DNA of 64,000 nucleotides from Apostichopus japonicus (taxonomy: Eukaryota; Echinodermata; Holothuroidea; Aspidochirotida; Stichopodidae): assembly GCF_037975245.1 (NCBI RefSeq), contig NC_092567.1, positions 16,485,876 through 16,549,875 of the forward strand, in the 5' to 3' direction. Each line of letters starts with the position of its first letter. Position 1 is the first letter of the stretch. A program made the position numbers and the translations under genes. The notes beneath the pieces were generated by a model, which was not told the DNA's origin, made no database searches, and saw only the letters and a list, made by a program, of their open reading frames with translations. Of this stretch, positions 47,656-61,302 are shown in pieces.

Positions 47656-47981
47656 TTCCGAGATGTTTGGTAACTCGACTTCAGATTCGAATGTTTCTGT
47701 GAGCCTTTGGTGATTCGATCGCCCCTTTTAATAACCTCACTGACAGTACACGCTATATTTATAGCTTTCAAATTGATTGGAATTTTGACGAGGCAAAGGT
47801 ACGGCGGCGCATGCGTGATAACTCGGCCAATCACGTCAGGGTATTTGGTGATTCGATCGCCCCATTTTATAACCTCACTGGTAGTACACGCTACATTAAT
47901 GGCTTTCAAACTGATTGGAATTTTGACGAGGCAAAGGTACGGCGGCGCATGCGTGAACATTCGGCCAATCACGTCAGGGTA
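47656..47981 (-). promoter_or_regulatory. SP-A promoter with duplicated 138 bp block (copy 2)
   Basis: Same two-block layout as copy 1, with TATAAATA at 47763-47756 in the gene-proximal block only. Confidence 0.6.
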
Positions 47982-48615
47982 TTTCTTCATAGGGAACATT
48001 CATCGTATCACGAAGTTACTTTATTAATCTGAAAGAACTCCTGCCAATCATGGCACAGAGATAATTTGAAATTTGGTAACATTTTGTGAATACAATTGAA
48101 AACCACCGTTATTGGTCAGAGTTATACATTTTACATGTAGATAAATATTTTGAAGAAATTATGAAACACAAAGGGTCATCAATGAAATCAACTGGCACGT
48201 GCTATCAAACAAAAGTAATAACATATCAGGTCTTTTGTTTAACTAAAGGGTTCTGCTACCTACCTTGTTGCGAAGAGAAACCTTGTCTAACAGGCGATCA
48301 TAGCAGTTACTGGTTGCGAGAAATATGGTGATAGTATGGAAACGTTGACATGCCGTAAAATATTAAGATCTTTCTATAAATATGTTGCTCACGTCCAACA
48401 AACTGATGGATTAATCATGCAGTTAAGTTGGAGCAAATTGCGACAACTTAATGATAATTTCACATTAAATAACTGATTAATTCCTCATTAATCTGCAGAA
48501 TGATTTTTTTAACAATTTTCATTACAGAACAATTCAAGAACTACTAACATAAGTAATTAAGTAAACAATTCTTAATTTTCAACGGCACCTTGACGTTTCC
48601 GTATAACAGAGCTAT

Positions 48616-49008
48616 GATAGCCAACGTATGTGCTTTTTACGTGACCCGCACTGCGGGATCCAAAACGTCACGGCCAAACGGCACTACCCAACCATCCCAT
48701 TCTGACAACCAAACCTAAAGTCAAGCGAGTCAAAAATGTAAATACGCCTACCGACCTGCAGAGACAAACCCCTAACCAACCCACTCAAACATTCAAAAAA
48801 CACAAAAGGACGACCAGCACGCAGCAAAACGAAACACCCCTCCCCAGTACACCAGCGTCCAAAAAAGGCAGCCCCAGATAAACGGCGAAAATCGCCTTCA
48901 ACCTGAAGGCGAATGTCACACTTCAACGCCTTCAGGACTGCCTGCCAACTAGCAAATTTTCCCATAAAAACTATATCGCATCAATTCCTCCAAATAGCCA
49001 ACGTATGT
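48616..49008 (-). mobile_element. LINE D with target-site duplication (copy 2)
   Basis: Body 48632-48992; flanks atagccaacgtatgt on both sides. Its frame (48965-48684) reads [18 protein letters not shown] and [16 protein letters not shown], and is less damaged than in copy 1. Confidence 0.85.
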
Positions 49009-49082
49009 ATATCATCACTTTGTATAGGTGACATGACGAAAAATATATTCGATGCCTATGCGCACGTAGCCAGAACTTCCTT

Positions 49083-49368
49083 GCGTCTAGTTAAAAAGCC
49101 GGGTTAAGACGAATCACTTGGCTGACAATTGAAGATATGTTTACGTCGAAGAGTTTGATTTAACAGTATTGATATCATTGTTTCATCTAAAGACCATCAT
49201 CTTCTTAGAGGTACAGGGCAGAGCTGCGTCTAGTTAAAAAGCCGGGTTAAGACGAATCACTTGGCTGACAATTGAAGATATGTTTACGTCGAAGAGTTTG
49301 ATTTAACAGTATTGATATCATTGTTTCATCTAAAGACCATCATCTTCTTAGAAGTACAGTGCAGAGCT
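49083..49368. repeat. 143 bp tandem duplication, copy 2 only
   Basis: Units 49083-49225 and 49226-49368, starting gcgtctagttaaaaagccg and ending gcagagct. Each contains old flanking DNA plus about 20 bp of the LINE E 5' end, so the duplication followed or accompanied the LINE insertion. Confidence 0.9.
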
Positions 49369-49839
49369 GGAACGTGTTCGGAAGTTAGCTGAACGCTGTA
49401 TTGGTTCAAGTCTTCCGTCACTCTCAACTATATACGAAGAGAGTCTGTTAAAGAAACCAAAAAATATAAAAGAAGATCACACACACCCTGTTCATAGTCA
49501 TATCATTTTCAACAGATCCGGGATACGATTACAGGTGCCCAATACAAAAACGTCCAGGTTCCGTAATTCTTTCTTACCTGAGGCAACACACTTATTTAAC
49601 TCACGTGTAAAGCGATCTGGCCACAGTGTGTGATCTATCACTTGCAGCCCTCTGTGCTGCCCCTGTTACTGTTCTGATTCCGCTTATTTAGTTTTATTCT
49701 CGTAGCTGTTCACTTATAGTTTACTTATTGTATGTTTATGTTTGTATTCACTATTGTTTTATGTTTACTGTCGACTGGAAATAATTTCCGTTTTCTGTTT
49801 TTCTGAAATGGACAATAAATAAATTTTCAATCTTTCTAA
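49205..49839 (+). mobile_element. LINE E, 5'-truncated CR1/L2-like insertion, copy 2 only
   Basis: Absent in copy 1, where catcttc joins ctataataatt directly (about 14590). It holds the end of an ORF2 (49364-49633) and a 3' UTR with AATAAA (about 49814-49819). No clear target-site duplication. Confidence 0.82.
49364..49633 (+). CDS. LINE E ORF2 C-terminal fragment
   Basis: 89 open codons to TGA at 49631-49633. The layout KLAERCIGSSLPSLSTIYEE, then HTHPVHSHIIFNRSGIRLQV and KTSRFRNSFLPEATHLFNS is the typical C-terminus of CR1/L2-type ORF2 proteins. It is undamaged but has no endonuclease or RT, as expected for a truncated insertion. Confidence 0.8.
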   Translation, partial: ELERVRKLAERCIGSSLPSLSTIYEESLLKKPKNIKEDHTHPVHSHIIFNRSGIRLQVPNTKTSRFRNSFLPEATHLFNSRVKRSGHSV

Positions 49840-49909
49840 CTATAATAATTAAAACATGAAGGTGAAACATTCTGAATTCAGGTATTTGTACTCATAAATC
49901 CGGACAATA

Positions 49910-51885
49910 GTATTACTATAAAGGTCAGAAATACCCATCCCACCCCCCCCCCCTCCCCCACCTAAAGAGCTAAAACAAATATTAGAAGTGGTTAGTTATT
50001 ATTAGTTATTATTATTAGTTATTATCCCTTGGCTCCGCGCATATCATAGTAAAGCAAAATGTATTGTTGATCTATTTATACATACGTTACTTGTGTGGTA
50101 CTAATGCTCTGATTTCTCGATTTGTATCACAAACGTTAATGGCCACTGATAGTGCTACAATCACGTAAGCTTTATTCGTGTAAATGAACCAGGGCCTCAC
50201 TCAACATGTTTGCACCATGGGGCTAAGATGTAATGTCGCCATGTGAAGGGCTTAATGGCGAGGGTGGTCCATCTCCCATTTATAGTAGTTACTGTGTTCT
50301 CTATGTGTATCGGGTGAAACGGCTGTCAATAAATATGTCAGTGTGATAACGATTGATATTATAAACTGAAAGAAAAGGCTGTTCATTTTGACAAAAGTGT
50401 TTAACTTGAATGACGACTTTAATAAAAAAAATAAAAAAACATTTTTTGAAGGATAAAGACAAAATAATATTACAGTACGATAAACTATGGTAGACTAAGA
50501 GTGTTGTAAAGCAAAATAAGAATATTCCTAGTGAGCCGGTAGCGAAGGCTTATTAGCGAAGGCTGATTAAATGAGCAAAAATAAATAGTACATGGAGCCG
50601 CCTTAGAAGCAGTAAAATAATTCAAAAGTTTTCGGAAAAAGACAATAATTTCGGCCGGTATTGGAAGAGCATTACCATCATAAATGACACGTTCGCTAGC
50701 AAGGTCACCTTTAGTATTGAAGCAAAACAGGAATATTAAGAGAATATATTGTAAGCTGAGGAGAATTACCTTCAAACTATCCATATGTGCACAGGCATGG
50801 ATAATTTTACTACCAGTATTTTAACTGGAACGATGCACGTGTCACTACACCATTACTCTAAATAATGCTGATACCTATGGGAAGACTGCCAGTATGTTCG
50901 TCACCATAGCAAACTCGTGCGGAAATCACAGAGTTCAGTTACCTTCCACAATAGCCACAGTTGTTCTCACTCAAAGATAGGCGAGGGCTATTGTTGCAGT
51001 TATTGAATAGAAATTTGAGAAATTCTGTGAAAAATTTAAGAATTATATTTTGTTTATATATTGATAGTGTACTGTAAGTTATTACGGACTATGACATGCA
51101 TTGTCTTGAGATCCATGCACACCGCACGGTTACCACAGGAAGCAGGATTATGATACAAAAAAAAAAGCTTATCAATTCATCCAATACATATAATTTTGTG
51201 CTGATATCAAACATAGCTATGATGAACTTAACAGTTTAACCAAAATCTATTTGAATCTCTCGTCGGCAAAACCACATCACAATGTGGATAATAGAAGCAA
51301 AGTACTTCACAATCTCTGCTTTTCAAACTTCTTTCACTTAATCTCCGGATCACAAAATGTAAATGATACATTTGGCAGAAAAATGTTTCCACTGATAAAA
51401 TGACACGTCAATATTCAAGTTTAATAAATTACTTCTCCATATATATTAAGATACCCTAATTCAGTCACATTAATACATGATTCATTCATTCCTCCGCCAT
51501 ACCAATAAAAATAGGTTGTAATAACGCAGACATAATTTTCATGGGATGAGAGCAGTAGCTTTTCTAGTTCATGACGTAATAATCACTATTTATTAAGTGC
51601 GTAACTTGACTATTGATCTACGGATGCGTCGTTGTATATTTGTCTCCTTAAAATCCATTATGCATGATATCATTGAGTATATGTTATATAAAATGGAAAT
51701 AAAGTCAAAAGGCAGTAGAATTCGCAAGTTTCAAAGCGAGTACACTACAAAATACCGAAAATATGGCGACCAAACCTCTTTCGGTAAATCTTCTATAGGT
51801 GATAAATATAGTTAATATCAATTTATATTCATTGAACGCTTGTTATTGACAGGCCTTACCCTTCGTTCCAAACGACTAGATAAAA
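49910..51885. other. Diverged spacer with an uncertain 99-codon frame (copy 2)
   Basis: Counterpart of 15644-17565. The minus frame 50784-50485 (MDSLKVILLSLQYILLIF...) is open here too, with several replacements compared with copy 1. Confidence 0.45.
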
Positions 51886-52957
51886 ATGAAGTTACTGCCG
51901 AAACGAGACTACATATTAGTAAGTATAAGGCAACTTATGAGGTCCTTGTTCTTTTGCCAGGTTGCTTGTACATACATATATCATTAATCGAACTGTACTG
52001 CTTTGTTTTTTGTTATTCTTGAATGCCAATTTTTACTCTAATGTACGATGTAATATCCTAACATAAATAATACACTAAAAGATGATTTTCATCTTTGACA
52101 TAAGAAACATAGAACACCCTGGCTAAATATAGCATGTCGTTGTTAAATATCACCATGCGTGAAGTTATTTCTTTGTATATATCTTGGTTTACATGTGGAG
52201 TATTTACAAGTACTCATATCGTATTGTTATCATAAAGCAATTTAGAACTTCGGAGACATTTGGTCTGTTTTCATGTAAAGTTTACCCTTTCATCGGACAT
52301 TACTCGTTGTTGTTTCTAAACAGGTAATTCTAGCCATCGTCATGGTTACAACAACGCTGCTGTCAACTGTGGAAGGTAAGTGTGTTGCCACTTTTATCTT
52401 TATTCGATACCTTAAGCATCATTACGTATTCAATTTCTGTAACTAAATACAATAGCATGTGCTTTTTACGTGACCCGCACTGCGGGATCCAAAACGTCAC
52501 GGGCCAGCGCCACTACCCAACCATCCCATTCTGACAAACAAAATTTAAGTCAAGCGAGCCCAAAAAGTAAATACGCTCACCGACCTGCAGAGACAAACCC
52601 CAAACCACCCACTGAAACTTTCAAAAAACCACAAAAGGACGACCAGCACGCAGCGAAACGAAACACCCCTCCCCAGCACACCAGCGTCCAAAAAAGGCAG
52701 CCCATGGCATGCATGTAACTCTCGTTATGCAATCACTCTGTTTGCCTTTGTATTTTATGGAAGCTCGAAATGTCTCTCTTTGTATCTTTGGTATCTCTTT
52801 TATATGTGCCGTTAAAATGCTAAGAATGGAAGGCAGAGCGGAACATGCGGTGGATAGAAACACACACTGTACGGATTGCAATCAACTTATTTTTCGTGTT
52901 TCCTTCTCGTATATCCCCGTACGCGTAGAAAAACGACAAAAAGGTAAAAGTAAATAG
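51886..52957 (+). CDS. SP-B secreted peptide (copy 2)
   Basis: Exons 51886-51918 (MKLLPKRDYIL, one Asn-to-Asp change), 52324-52375 and, by the 125-nt choice, 52833-52957 (RAEHAVDRNTHCTDC..., one Asp-to-His change). Same splice borders as copy 1. Confidence 0.5.
52460..52703 (-). mobile_element. LINE D tail in SP-B intron 2 (copy 2)
   Basis: Counterpart of 18140-18384, same insertion site. Confidence 0.8.
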
Positions 52958-53089
52958 GAGCAAATTCCGACCGTCGCGTTTGAAGATATCCTTCCTACCA
53001 GTAAATAATTTTCATCATTGTGATTTGTTTTTCTTCAAAATATCAACAGTCATGTATGTATGTGTGTATGCATGTGTGTATGTATGTAT

Positions 53090-53324
53090 GTATTTTAGAT
53101 CCTCCTGCAAGCAGGAACTCTCGAAGAATCCTCGATCATTGGCTTATCAAAGCCGCAAGCTGACCGAAGTCAGTCTCATACATTCAATTTTTTAAGTCCA
53201 TGATTATGAATTGTCAATCGTTAACAACTCTGTAACTGGTCGACATACATTAATCTGGGAGTGACTCGAACCGGGGACCTTATTATTGGAAGGCACCAGC
53301 AATACACTCTGAGCTTACACTCAT
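53090..53324 (-). mobile_element. tRNA-derived SINE-1 (copy 2)
   Basis: Counterpart of 18771-19005 with a few substitutions. Confidence 0.75.
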
Positions 53325-54356
53325 TAAGGTGTGTCCTTCATGGGTGGGTATATGTCCTTCACGTGGAGGTATGTGAAGGTATGTCCTTCACGTGTAAAGT
53401 AAAAAATAGAATCAAATCTAAATATATAGGAACTATTCCAGCAGGGTGCCATTTTGCGACAGGCAGAAAACATTTCATATTTGCATACCATTTAATTATA
53501 TAAAAAATATATGATGACAAGGAAAGAGCAAAAACAGAATGATGTTATGATGCATTTAAACAAGAAGTAGACGTTTGCAGTCATTTTATGAATTCTTATT
53601 CACATGACACATACATGACAAACACACAATTTCGACAAGAATAATACTCCATATTGAATATAGTACAAGTAATTTTTATAATGTAATCATGTAAAAGCTA
53701 ATTGACATGTACAAGTCTTAGCCATAAATTTTAAAGAAATTATTATTGTCAACATTAACATTTTCAAGAAATTTATTCTAAATTAACAAACTATATGTAA
53801 GAGATGGAACCATGATATCCTATATAACTTTGACTGTTCAGAAAGAACAATCTTTAGCTGATAAATCTTACATAACAAATCTTGTGAACTTACAATGAGC
53901 TACAAAATGTAAATGTCCTTATCGACTGTCCAAACTTCCTTCCCTGAGTAATCATCGATCTGATCTAATATAAATCAAAATTATACCATCGATGATGGTC
54001 TATACTTATATCTACCATATTTTGAGGCGGCAAAACCGGAGAAAATTTATGAAAATTAAAAAGATGAAAATTAAGATCAATGATTTGGCATGTGTCGTCT
54101 AGTGAAATGAAAACGGAAGTCATTTAGACAAAGACCACCCTGCGCCAAGATCTCTTGAGCTAGTGTTTGACCTCTATCCGAAGCCACGAATCCTGAGTTT
54201 CCTGAGAATCCTGAGAGTCCTATACAAATAAACACCATTGCGTCAATGCAAATAATCAACTCCATCTCTCTTCGTTGATAAAATTTTGTTACTAAAATGA
54301 TGTTATTCCAAGTTGATGTGCTTTGTTAGAGAATTTTCAAAGATCGTCTCCCAAGG

Positions 54357-56870
54357 CTATACTCCATTCCAGGGTGGGTTTGATGGATCCATTCCACATT
54401 GCGTCATCCTGACGGCGAGTTCAAACAGATAATCATAGCACTCACACCTGAATAAACATAAATTCAAATCCTTACTTATTTGCCATAATGAAAGGAAAAT
54501 ATTTTTTATCAATTAACTTATTATACATCCGTACCAAGACAACAAAAAAAATACTACTCTACAACAATCAACCACAATTGCTGATAATGTTTAGTACTTT
54601 TGTAACTTCATTGAAAACTGTGTTTTTCGCTTACTGTTGCTGAAGTATGTTGACATGACCAATTATTCTTATAGATAATCCTCTGCATCTTTTGCTACTT
54701 TCACCTTAAAGAATAGAAATATATAAACAATCTAAGAAACTACCAATAGTGAATTTGTTTTTGCTTATATGAGTACCAGCAACTTCGTCAATTTCCAGGT
54801 CTTGCCTTTTAAGCGTTGCTATCATGTAAGCAATTTTCCTAAATATTTCAAGGGAGTGGAGATATATCGAGTTTAGAAAGAAAAAAGGTCTCTTTGGATG
54901 GACCGTTTCACTCCTTAACACTGATTAATGAGGTATTTTTGTTCTATTTTCTATGCAACCTGAAGTATTCTTCCCTTTCTCGCTCACACATAGCTATGAA
55001 TAACTTGAAATTAGTCCCAACAGTTAATGTCAGGAATCATTATAGTCAGATTCTGAGGTGCAAATTAGTCGTGACAATTAGGTACACCATTGTCAGTAAT
55101 CAAAGAGTAGGTCAGGCTATTTACTGATGTTATCAAACGTAACAGACGTTTCTAGAGTTTCCACATGTATATAATGTGACATTAACGGAACCAAAAACAC
55201 TTCAGTTCATGTTGATGACGAGGCCGAAAATTTAGTTTAAGTGCAACAACCTCTATAACGAAACAAGTTAATGCGGCAATGGTAATTTGATTACAGTGTC
55301 TAGATTAAATTTGAATATCAATAGAACGCTGTACGTTCATGAACACTCGGTGCACCCAAAGAGGACACATGATGTGGTAAACCTCCTGGTTCAAATACCA
55401 TACATGTTGCATATTGAAGAAAGGACGCATGTCTTCTCTGAACACTTACATTGATTTTGCTTGTTCCCAAGTATCTCCCCAAACATAGATTCCGTGCTGC
55501 CTGACTAAAACAGCACACGTATCGGGATATGACGTCATTGCAGATATCAGTCCTTCCTGAAATTTATATAATAAAAAAAATAGTACTTCAAACATCGGAA
55601 GGTTTTTCAGCCTCGTTTGTGTGATAAAGAAACTATATCGATATTATTCAGAAATGTGTAGGATGCTCAGTTTTGTATTATCCTCGCTTAACCAACGGAT
55701 TCACTTTCAAAATAGATTACGTGTGTAAATCAAACTGAAAGAACAAAGGTAGGTCTAGGTAACTGGTATGCGACATCGTGTGGATTTCTTGACTTTGGCT
55801 ATTTTGACATTATCTTTTTCCCGTACAATTTCGAGGGTCGAATGGTCATTCACTTATTATCGATGGTGAAAGAAACAGGATATATAATGGAGCACACTTC
55901 ATCAAGATTGACTACCCGTTGTTAAATACCAGCAGTAAGTTAGGAAACTGTAACATTTACGCAACAGTTTACGATATAGTCAACATAGACAGGATTATTG
56001 TATAATTATAATTAGCTAGTTTACTTAATTCTAGTGAAGAGGCTTGATGTACTTTCAAATGATATCCCTGACCAAAATGTCTTTAGGACAAGTTCAGTAA
56101 TGACTACATTTTAGATTTCGAGTAGGGACTATGGTAAAAGTATCTTTATTCATCTGGGGTTAATTCAAACTTTAGACTACCAAGACTTCAATGTACCTTA
56201 TCAATTACTCCAATCAAAGATAAACAATTTGTTTTGTATATTCAGACTCTTCATTTATTCTCGCATCATGTACTATAATCGTTCAGTACTTCCAATCATG
56301 TGCAATTATAATACCGACATGTTTAAATAAAATAAGTCATTATGAGACGGTTCTCATTGAGGGGAATAATCCAGATCTGACAACCCCTTATAGTGGGTGA
56401 CCAATTCGACACGGGAGGCTGAAGGATAATACTATGATGGAATGTTTAAACAACTGGTGGTTGGTGGAAATAAATACACCTCGGACTAAACATATTACAA
56501 GTAACTAGGAAATTGCTCGAAAGAGTCAATCACTAGTGATCTCCAAGTAAGCTTCGCCTACTAGATTGCTTGACTAGATCTACCATCTGCGTCTAACAAT
56601 CTCATTGTTCCGACAGGGTTATAAACTATAGTAATTTACAATACAATTTCTTAAATTGTCTTTCTATACTCTAGTGTGGGAAACGACAGTAAGAAATATT
56701 CAGGAATGTATTTCACGCCTCCAGAATAGAAATAAGGGAAATCAAGTAGCTTACAAAATATCTTAAATAACTTCCATGATACTTTTACATGATAATATTT
56801 ACCAACAAATCATTTTCTTTCGTTGTGTTCTCAATTATTGGAACAATCAGCTCCTCGTTATTTCTGCAAG

Positions 56871-56909
<39 letters not shown>

Positions 56910-56967
56910 TATATAAATATATATATATTGTATATATATGTATATATATGTATATATATATATAAAT

Positions 56968-57032
<65 letters not shown>

Positions 57033-60000
57033 CATACATAATAATACATACATCATAATACTTTTACATGATAATATTTACCAACAAATAATTTTCTTTC
57101 ATTGTGGTTTCAATTATTGGAACAACCAGCTCCTCGTTATTTCTGCAACAAATACTAAACATATCTATTTATTTATATAAATATATATAAATACATAATA
57201 ATACTTTTACATGATAATATTTACCAACAAAATCATTTTCTTTCATTGTGGTTTCAATTATTGCAACAATCAGCTACTCGTTATTTCTGCAAGAAATATT
57301 AAATCATGTTTGATATCTAGAGTAAGGCAAATCAGTCACCAAAACAGAACTAGTATTGTTCGATACAGGTGAAAAACGCCTACAGTGGAATTACGACCTT
57401 CCTTGCCGGTTTCGAACCTCTGGACATACAATCAGGATCCATAGCCTATAGTAGTTTGGGTGTCCGCATATAAAGCGGGAGGCCCGGGTTCGAATCCCGG
57501 TGGAGGCTGGAAGTTTTTTCACTGTTCTGGATTTTCCAGCTCATTACGTTTCAATATGCAGAGATGAGAAATCTTCTAAATCTAAATCTAATTCTAAATC
57601 TTCTAAAGGGATGGTTTAAAAAGTTTCCCTCTAGTTGTACCTTTATATGTAACCATGTTCCCTTTCTTTAAAGCCATGCTTCGTGAGGTGTAAATGGTCA
57701 CTACGGTCATTGCTATTTCGTTAGAAAAGAATCGTACAAAATAAAGAACAAAACCTTAACATATATTTACGAGTAATATCTACCAGATGTGTCATCATCT
57801 AATGGTGACTGATTCGACTGTCATCCTGATATATTTCTAAGGATTTATTATAAAGATCCATTATCTGGTCTCTTTCTGACACCACACCGTTTTCTGTCAA
57901 CGTTACACGTTATGAAATGATCTCAAAACTTAAGTGAGAGGCAAAACATTGCAAAATAAAGTTACCTGTAATATCCACCAGATGTATCTTTCTTGATTCC
58001 TTTAATCATCTCCTGGTGACTGATTCGAAACTCCTTCCCCGCGTACAGCATTGTCACAAGGTTTGCATGCATAGAGTGACTGTGTATTACAGCTCCAGCA
58101 TCTGTATATCAATCATATGTTTAATAAGAATGGTAACAACATAGGAAATGTGTTGACCAGACAGGCAAACAGTGTTTCAACTGCATGCCGTCTTGATTAA
58201 AACCAACATGTATGAGGTCATTCGACAGCTTCAATATTTTAGAGTTGACATTTGCTAATATAAACACTGTAATAAAAGACAACAATGCTCACTTTAAAAA
58301 AAAAATTAAATGCATTCCAAACATTGTAAATAATACAAACTTAGTATTATAACCTTTTTATAACAAAATAAAAGTTTGTAATAACAAATTTAGACAAATT
58401 AATGACTTAATTTGTGTGGTATGTATGGCTTCCGTACAGAACACAGCTTGATAGCCAAAACCGATTGTTTTTGTCTTTGGTGCTGTACGTCTATTACTTC
58501 CTTAGGCAGAGCAGTTTTTCTGATATTCTTATTTTTTCAGAAATATTGTTAATCTATGTACTCCTGTCTTGCCAGCAGCTTTGTTGTTGAAATATAATCT
58601 TTGAACTATAATATGGAATAAAGTATATTAAACCAGAACCATTACAACATATTTAATACCTCTCATTCTATATGCAGCAAGAAACAATGGAGTGCATTGA
58701 CTCTTCCTCCATTTCTTTGAAGAAGGTGGTCCTGACAGCTCATCTCCGGCCAGATTGATGACGTATAAATCATCACCCTGCGAAAGATACTAATGTTAAG
58801 TATCACAAACGGAAATTTAAATCAACTCAAAGGCAAAAATTAAGAAAGCAGTGGTTTTGAATAGTCGTCGGCTATATGCCCGCCTGTAAAGAAATGAATA
58901 TAAGCAATCATAAGAAAACTAAACTAACTACACATCCTAGGAACAATATTATCATCACCTGAAACCAATTCCAAAAGGAAACATGCAATGGACATCATTT
59001 TTACATCATAACAATTACTTAAACATTACTTAAAGTACAAGTAGTTGCGACCATTACGTCATCGGCACGTCTACCTATAACAACAACTTCAAACTAAATA
59101 TTGACTATTGACTATACACTTTTAACTACCAAACATATACTGCTTTAAGTTGTGAGGTACTATATGGCTTGGAACCTCTAAAAGCGTAGTACATGACTAC
59201 AAAATGTATGGTGCAATTACTGCAGATAATTGAAGTTGGTTGAAATGAAGGATATTATTTTCAACTATTAACATACCATTCCTTTGAGATTAAATCAGCA
59301 ATCATAAAAATAACTTGTGTATATGAAACAAGACTGCCGTTAAAATACATCCTTTTAAGAAAAAAGAGAATATTAACTCAAAGTAGACATGAGTGTGCCT
59401 TTAACACAGTGAAGTTTAACAACGGTGGGCCTACACGTCAATTATAAGAAAAGTCCACAGTCTACTATCAATATAGAATCCCTCAATATATACACTGAAT
59501 TGGGTCTCACTAACGTTCCATGGGAGCCGCCATTTTGAATAAATAAGAGGGCGCTCTCCCATAATGTTATATCCCTTACGTGGATACAAGTTCCACGGTG
59601 AAACTACAATTCAAAATTATCTTTAAACCATTTTACCCACTTAAGACAATAGTCCAGGTAAATATATCTTTTTGATATTGTACAGAGGAACATAATCTAA
59701 GCATTCTAGTGAAATTTGCATTCAATTCCTTTGTACCGTTTTTGAGATTATGACAGTAAAAGTTATCTGATATTCTACAAAAGTGAACTCGAAGCACATG
59801 TGTGATGTCATAGTTGCACACTGACAAATAATGTTTTGTTTCTCTTTAATTTTCAGTCTATTGATTTGACCTTGGATTGGATGGTTACTAGTTTGTCTAA
59901 AGGGGATGTGAAGTTTATAAAATACCAAGACCAATCATGTCATCGGCTCCACTTTGCATGGTACGCCGAGGCTCCTTCACACTCTGAAGGTATCGAGTCA

Positions 60001-60352
60001 TATGTAGTGTACCCAACATACCGATTCGTGTTTTATAATCTGTGCATTTAGCAGCTGATTTCATGAGGCAATGTTTGACTCTAAATTACCTCTAATCTTT
60101 CCTTCTGTACTCCGGAAGGAGTTACGTAAATTTCATCCCTGTTGAACAGAAGAAAAGGCTCTGTTAGTAAAAAAAAATAGCACGATTTTTAAGAAATTTT
60201 CTAAATGTAGAGTTGTTTTTGTAATATAAGCATTAATTATCCTACCTTTGTTTTATAGATATACTTCCACCAGTACCGGTCACCCATCCATGATGATAGA
60301 ATACCCTACATAACTCTGGAATGATATTGCGAGGATGATCTTTTAGCAGCGT
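54357..60352 (-). CDS. APIP: APIP: methylthioribulose-1-phosphate dehydratase, exons 2-8 (copy 2)
   Basis: Exons on minus: 60352-60246, 60138-60090, 58777-58660, 58101-57966, 56863-56803, 55556-55450 and 54447-54357. All lengths, phases and active-site residues match copy 1, and the frame is open for 222 codons. The intron after the 49-nt exon lacks the 5.0 kb TIR element. As in copy 1, no first exon was found. Two intact coding copies side by side would double the dose of this methionine-salvage enzyme if the duplication is real. Confidence 0.95.
56803..57286 (-). other. Triplicated APIP exon 6 (copy 2)
   Basis: Exon 6a 56863-56803, 6b 57142-57082 (both 61 nt, intact) and 6c 57286-57225 (62 nt, same stop and extra base as in copy 1). 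The triplication is therefore older than the split of the two units. Confidence 0.82.
57444..57508 (+). pseudogene. tRNA-like sequence (copy 2)
   Basis: Counterpart of 23125-23189, unchanged. Confidence 0.55.
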
Positions 60353-60834
60353 CTGAAGAAAAAAAGTCTCGTTGGTCAATGACATAAGTCTTCTCGTAAT
60401 AAGAAAAAATGTTGTTTGATAAGCAGCCTCCCATCGAATCCACCTTGGATGTGGGGTCATTCCACTTTGGATGTGGGGTGATTCCACTTTGATTGCGGGG
60501 TGTAACATTTCATTTTCTGGCTGAATGCAGTTAAGTTGTTCATTTTCAGTCATTTTCAGCAATAACTATTGAATCAAATCAAATGAATCATAGTTGCTAT
60601 GCTACTTCAAAGCGTTTTTTAGAAAGACTATGGTTTGGATACAGTGACACATAACTATAGAGTACAGTACACAAGCTCAGGGCACAATTTAAAGGAACTG
60701 TTCAATGAAGAATTAGCGTTGATGCCCAATCTGATGACAGCATAATTTTTAACCAATATCTGTTGGTAGCAATAATCAATTGAGTGTTAATTCCCTGGAC
60801 GAAACGGCAGTCGTTCCAATACAGCTGAGCTAAT

Positions 60835-61302
60835 GTATGTATTTTAGATCCTCCTGCAAGTAGGAACCCGCGAAGAAGACATCATTGGCTTATCAAAGTC
60901 GCAGGCTGACCGAGGTCAGTCTCTTAGATTCATATTTAACGTCTATGATTATGAGTTGTCAACAACTCTGTAACTGGACGACATACATTAATCTTGGAGT
61001 GACTCGAACTTGGGACCTTATGATTGAAAGGCACCGACGTTAACCACTGAGCTAACACTCCTATAATGTATGTATTTTAGATCCTCCTGCAAGCAGGAAC
61101 TCGCGAAGAAGCCATCATTGGCTTATCAAGGCCGCAAGCTGACCGAAGTCAATCTCTTGATTCATATTTAGCGTCCATGATTATGAATTGCAAATTGTCA
61201 ACAACTATGTAACTGGACGACATACATTAATCTTGGAGCAAGTCGAACTCGGGACCTTATGATCGAAATGCACCGGCGTTAACCACTGAGCTAACACTCC
61301 TA
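60835..61302 (-). mobile_element. tRNA-derived SINE pair (copy 2)
   Basis: Counterparts of 31571-32038, essentially identical. Confidence 0.82.
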
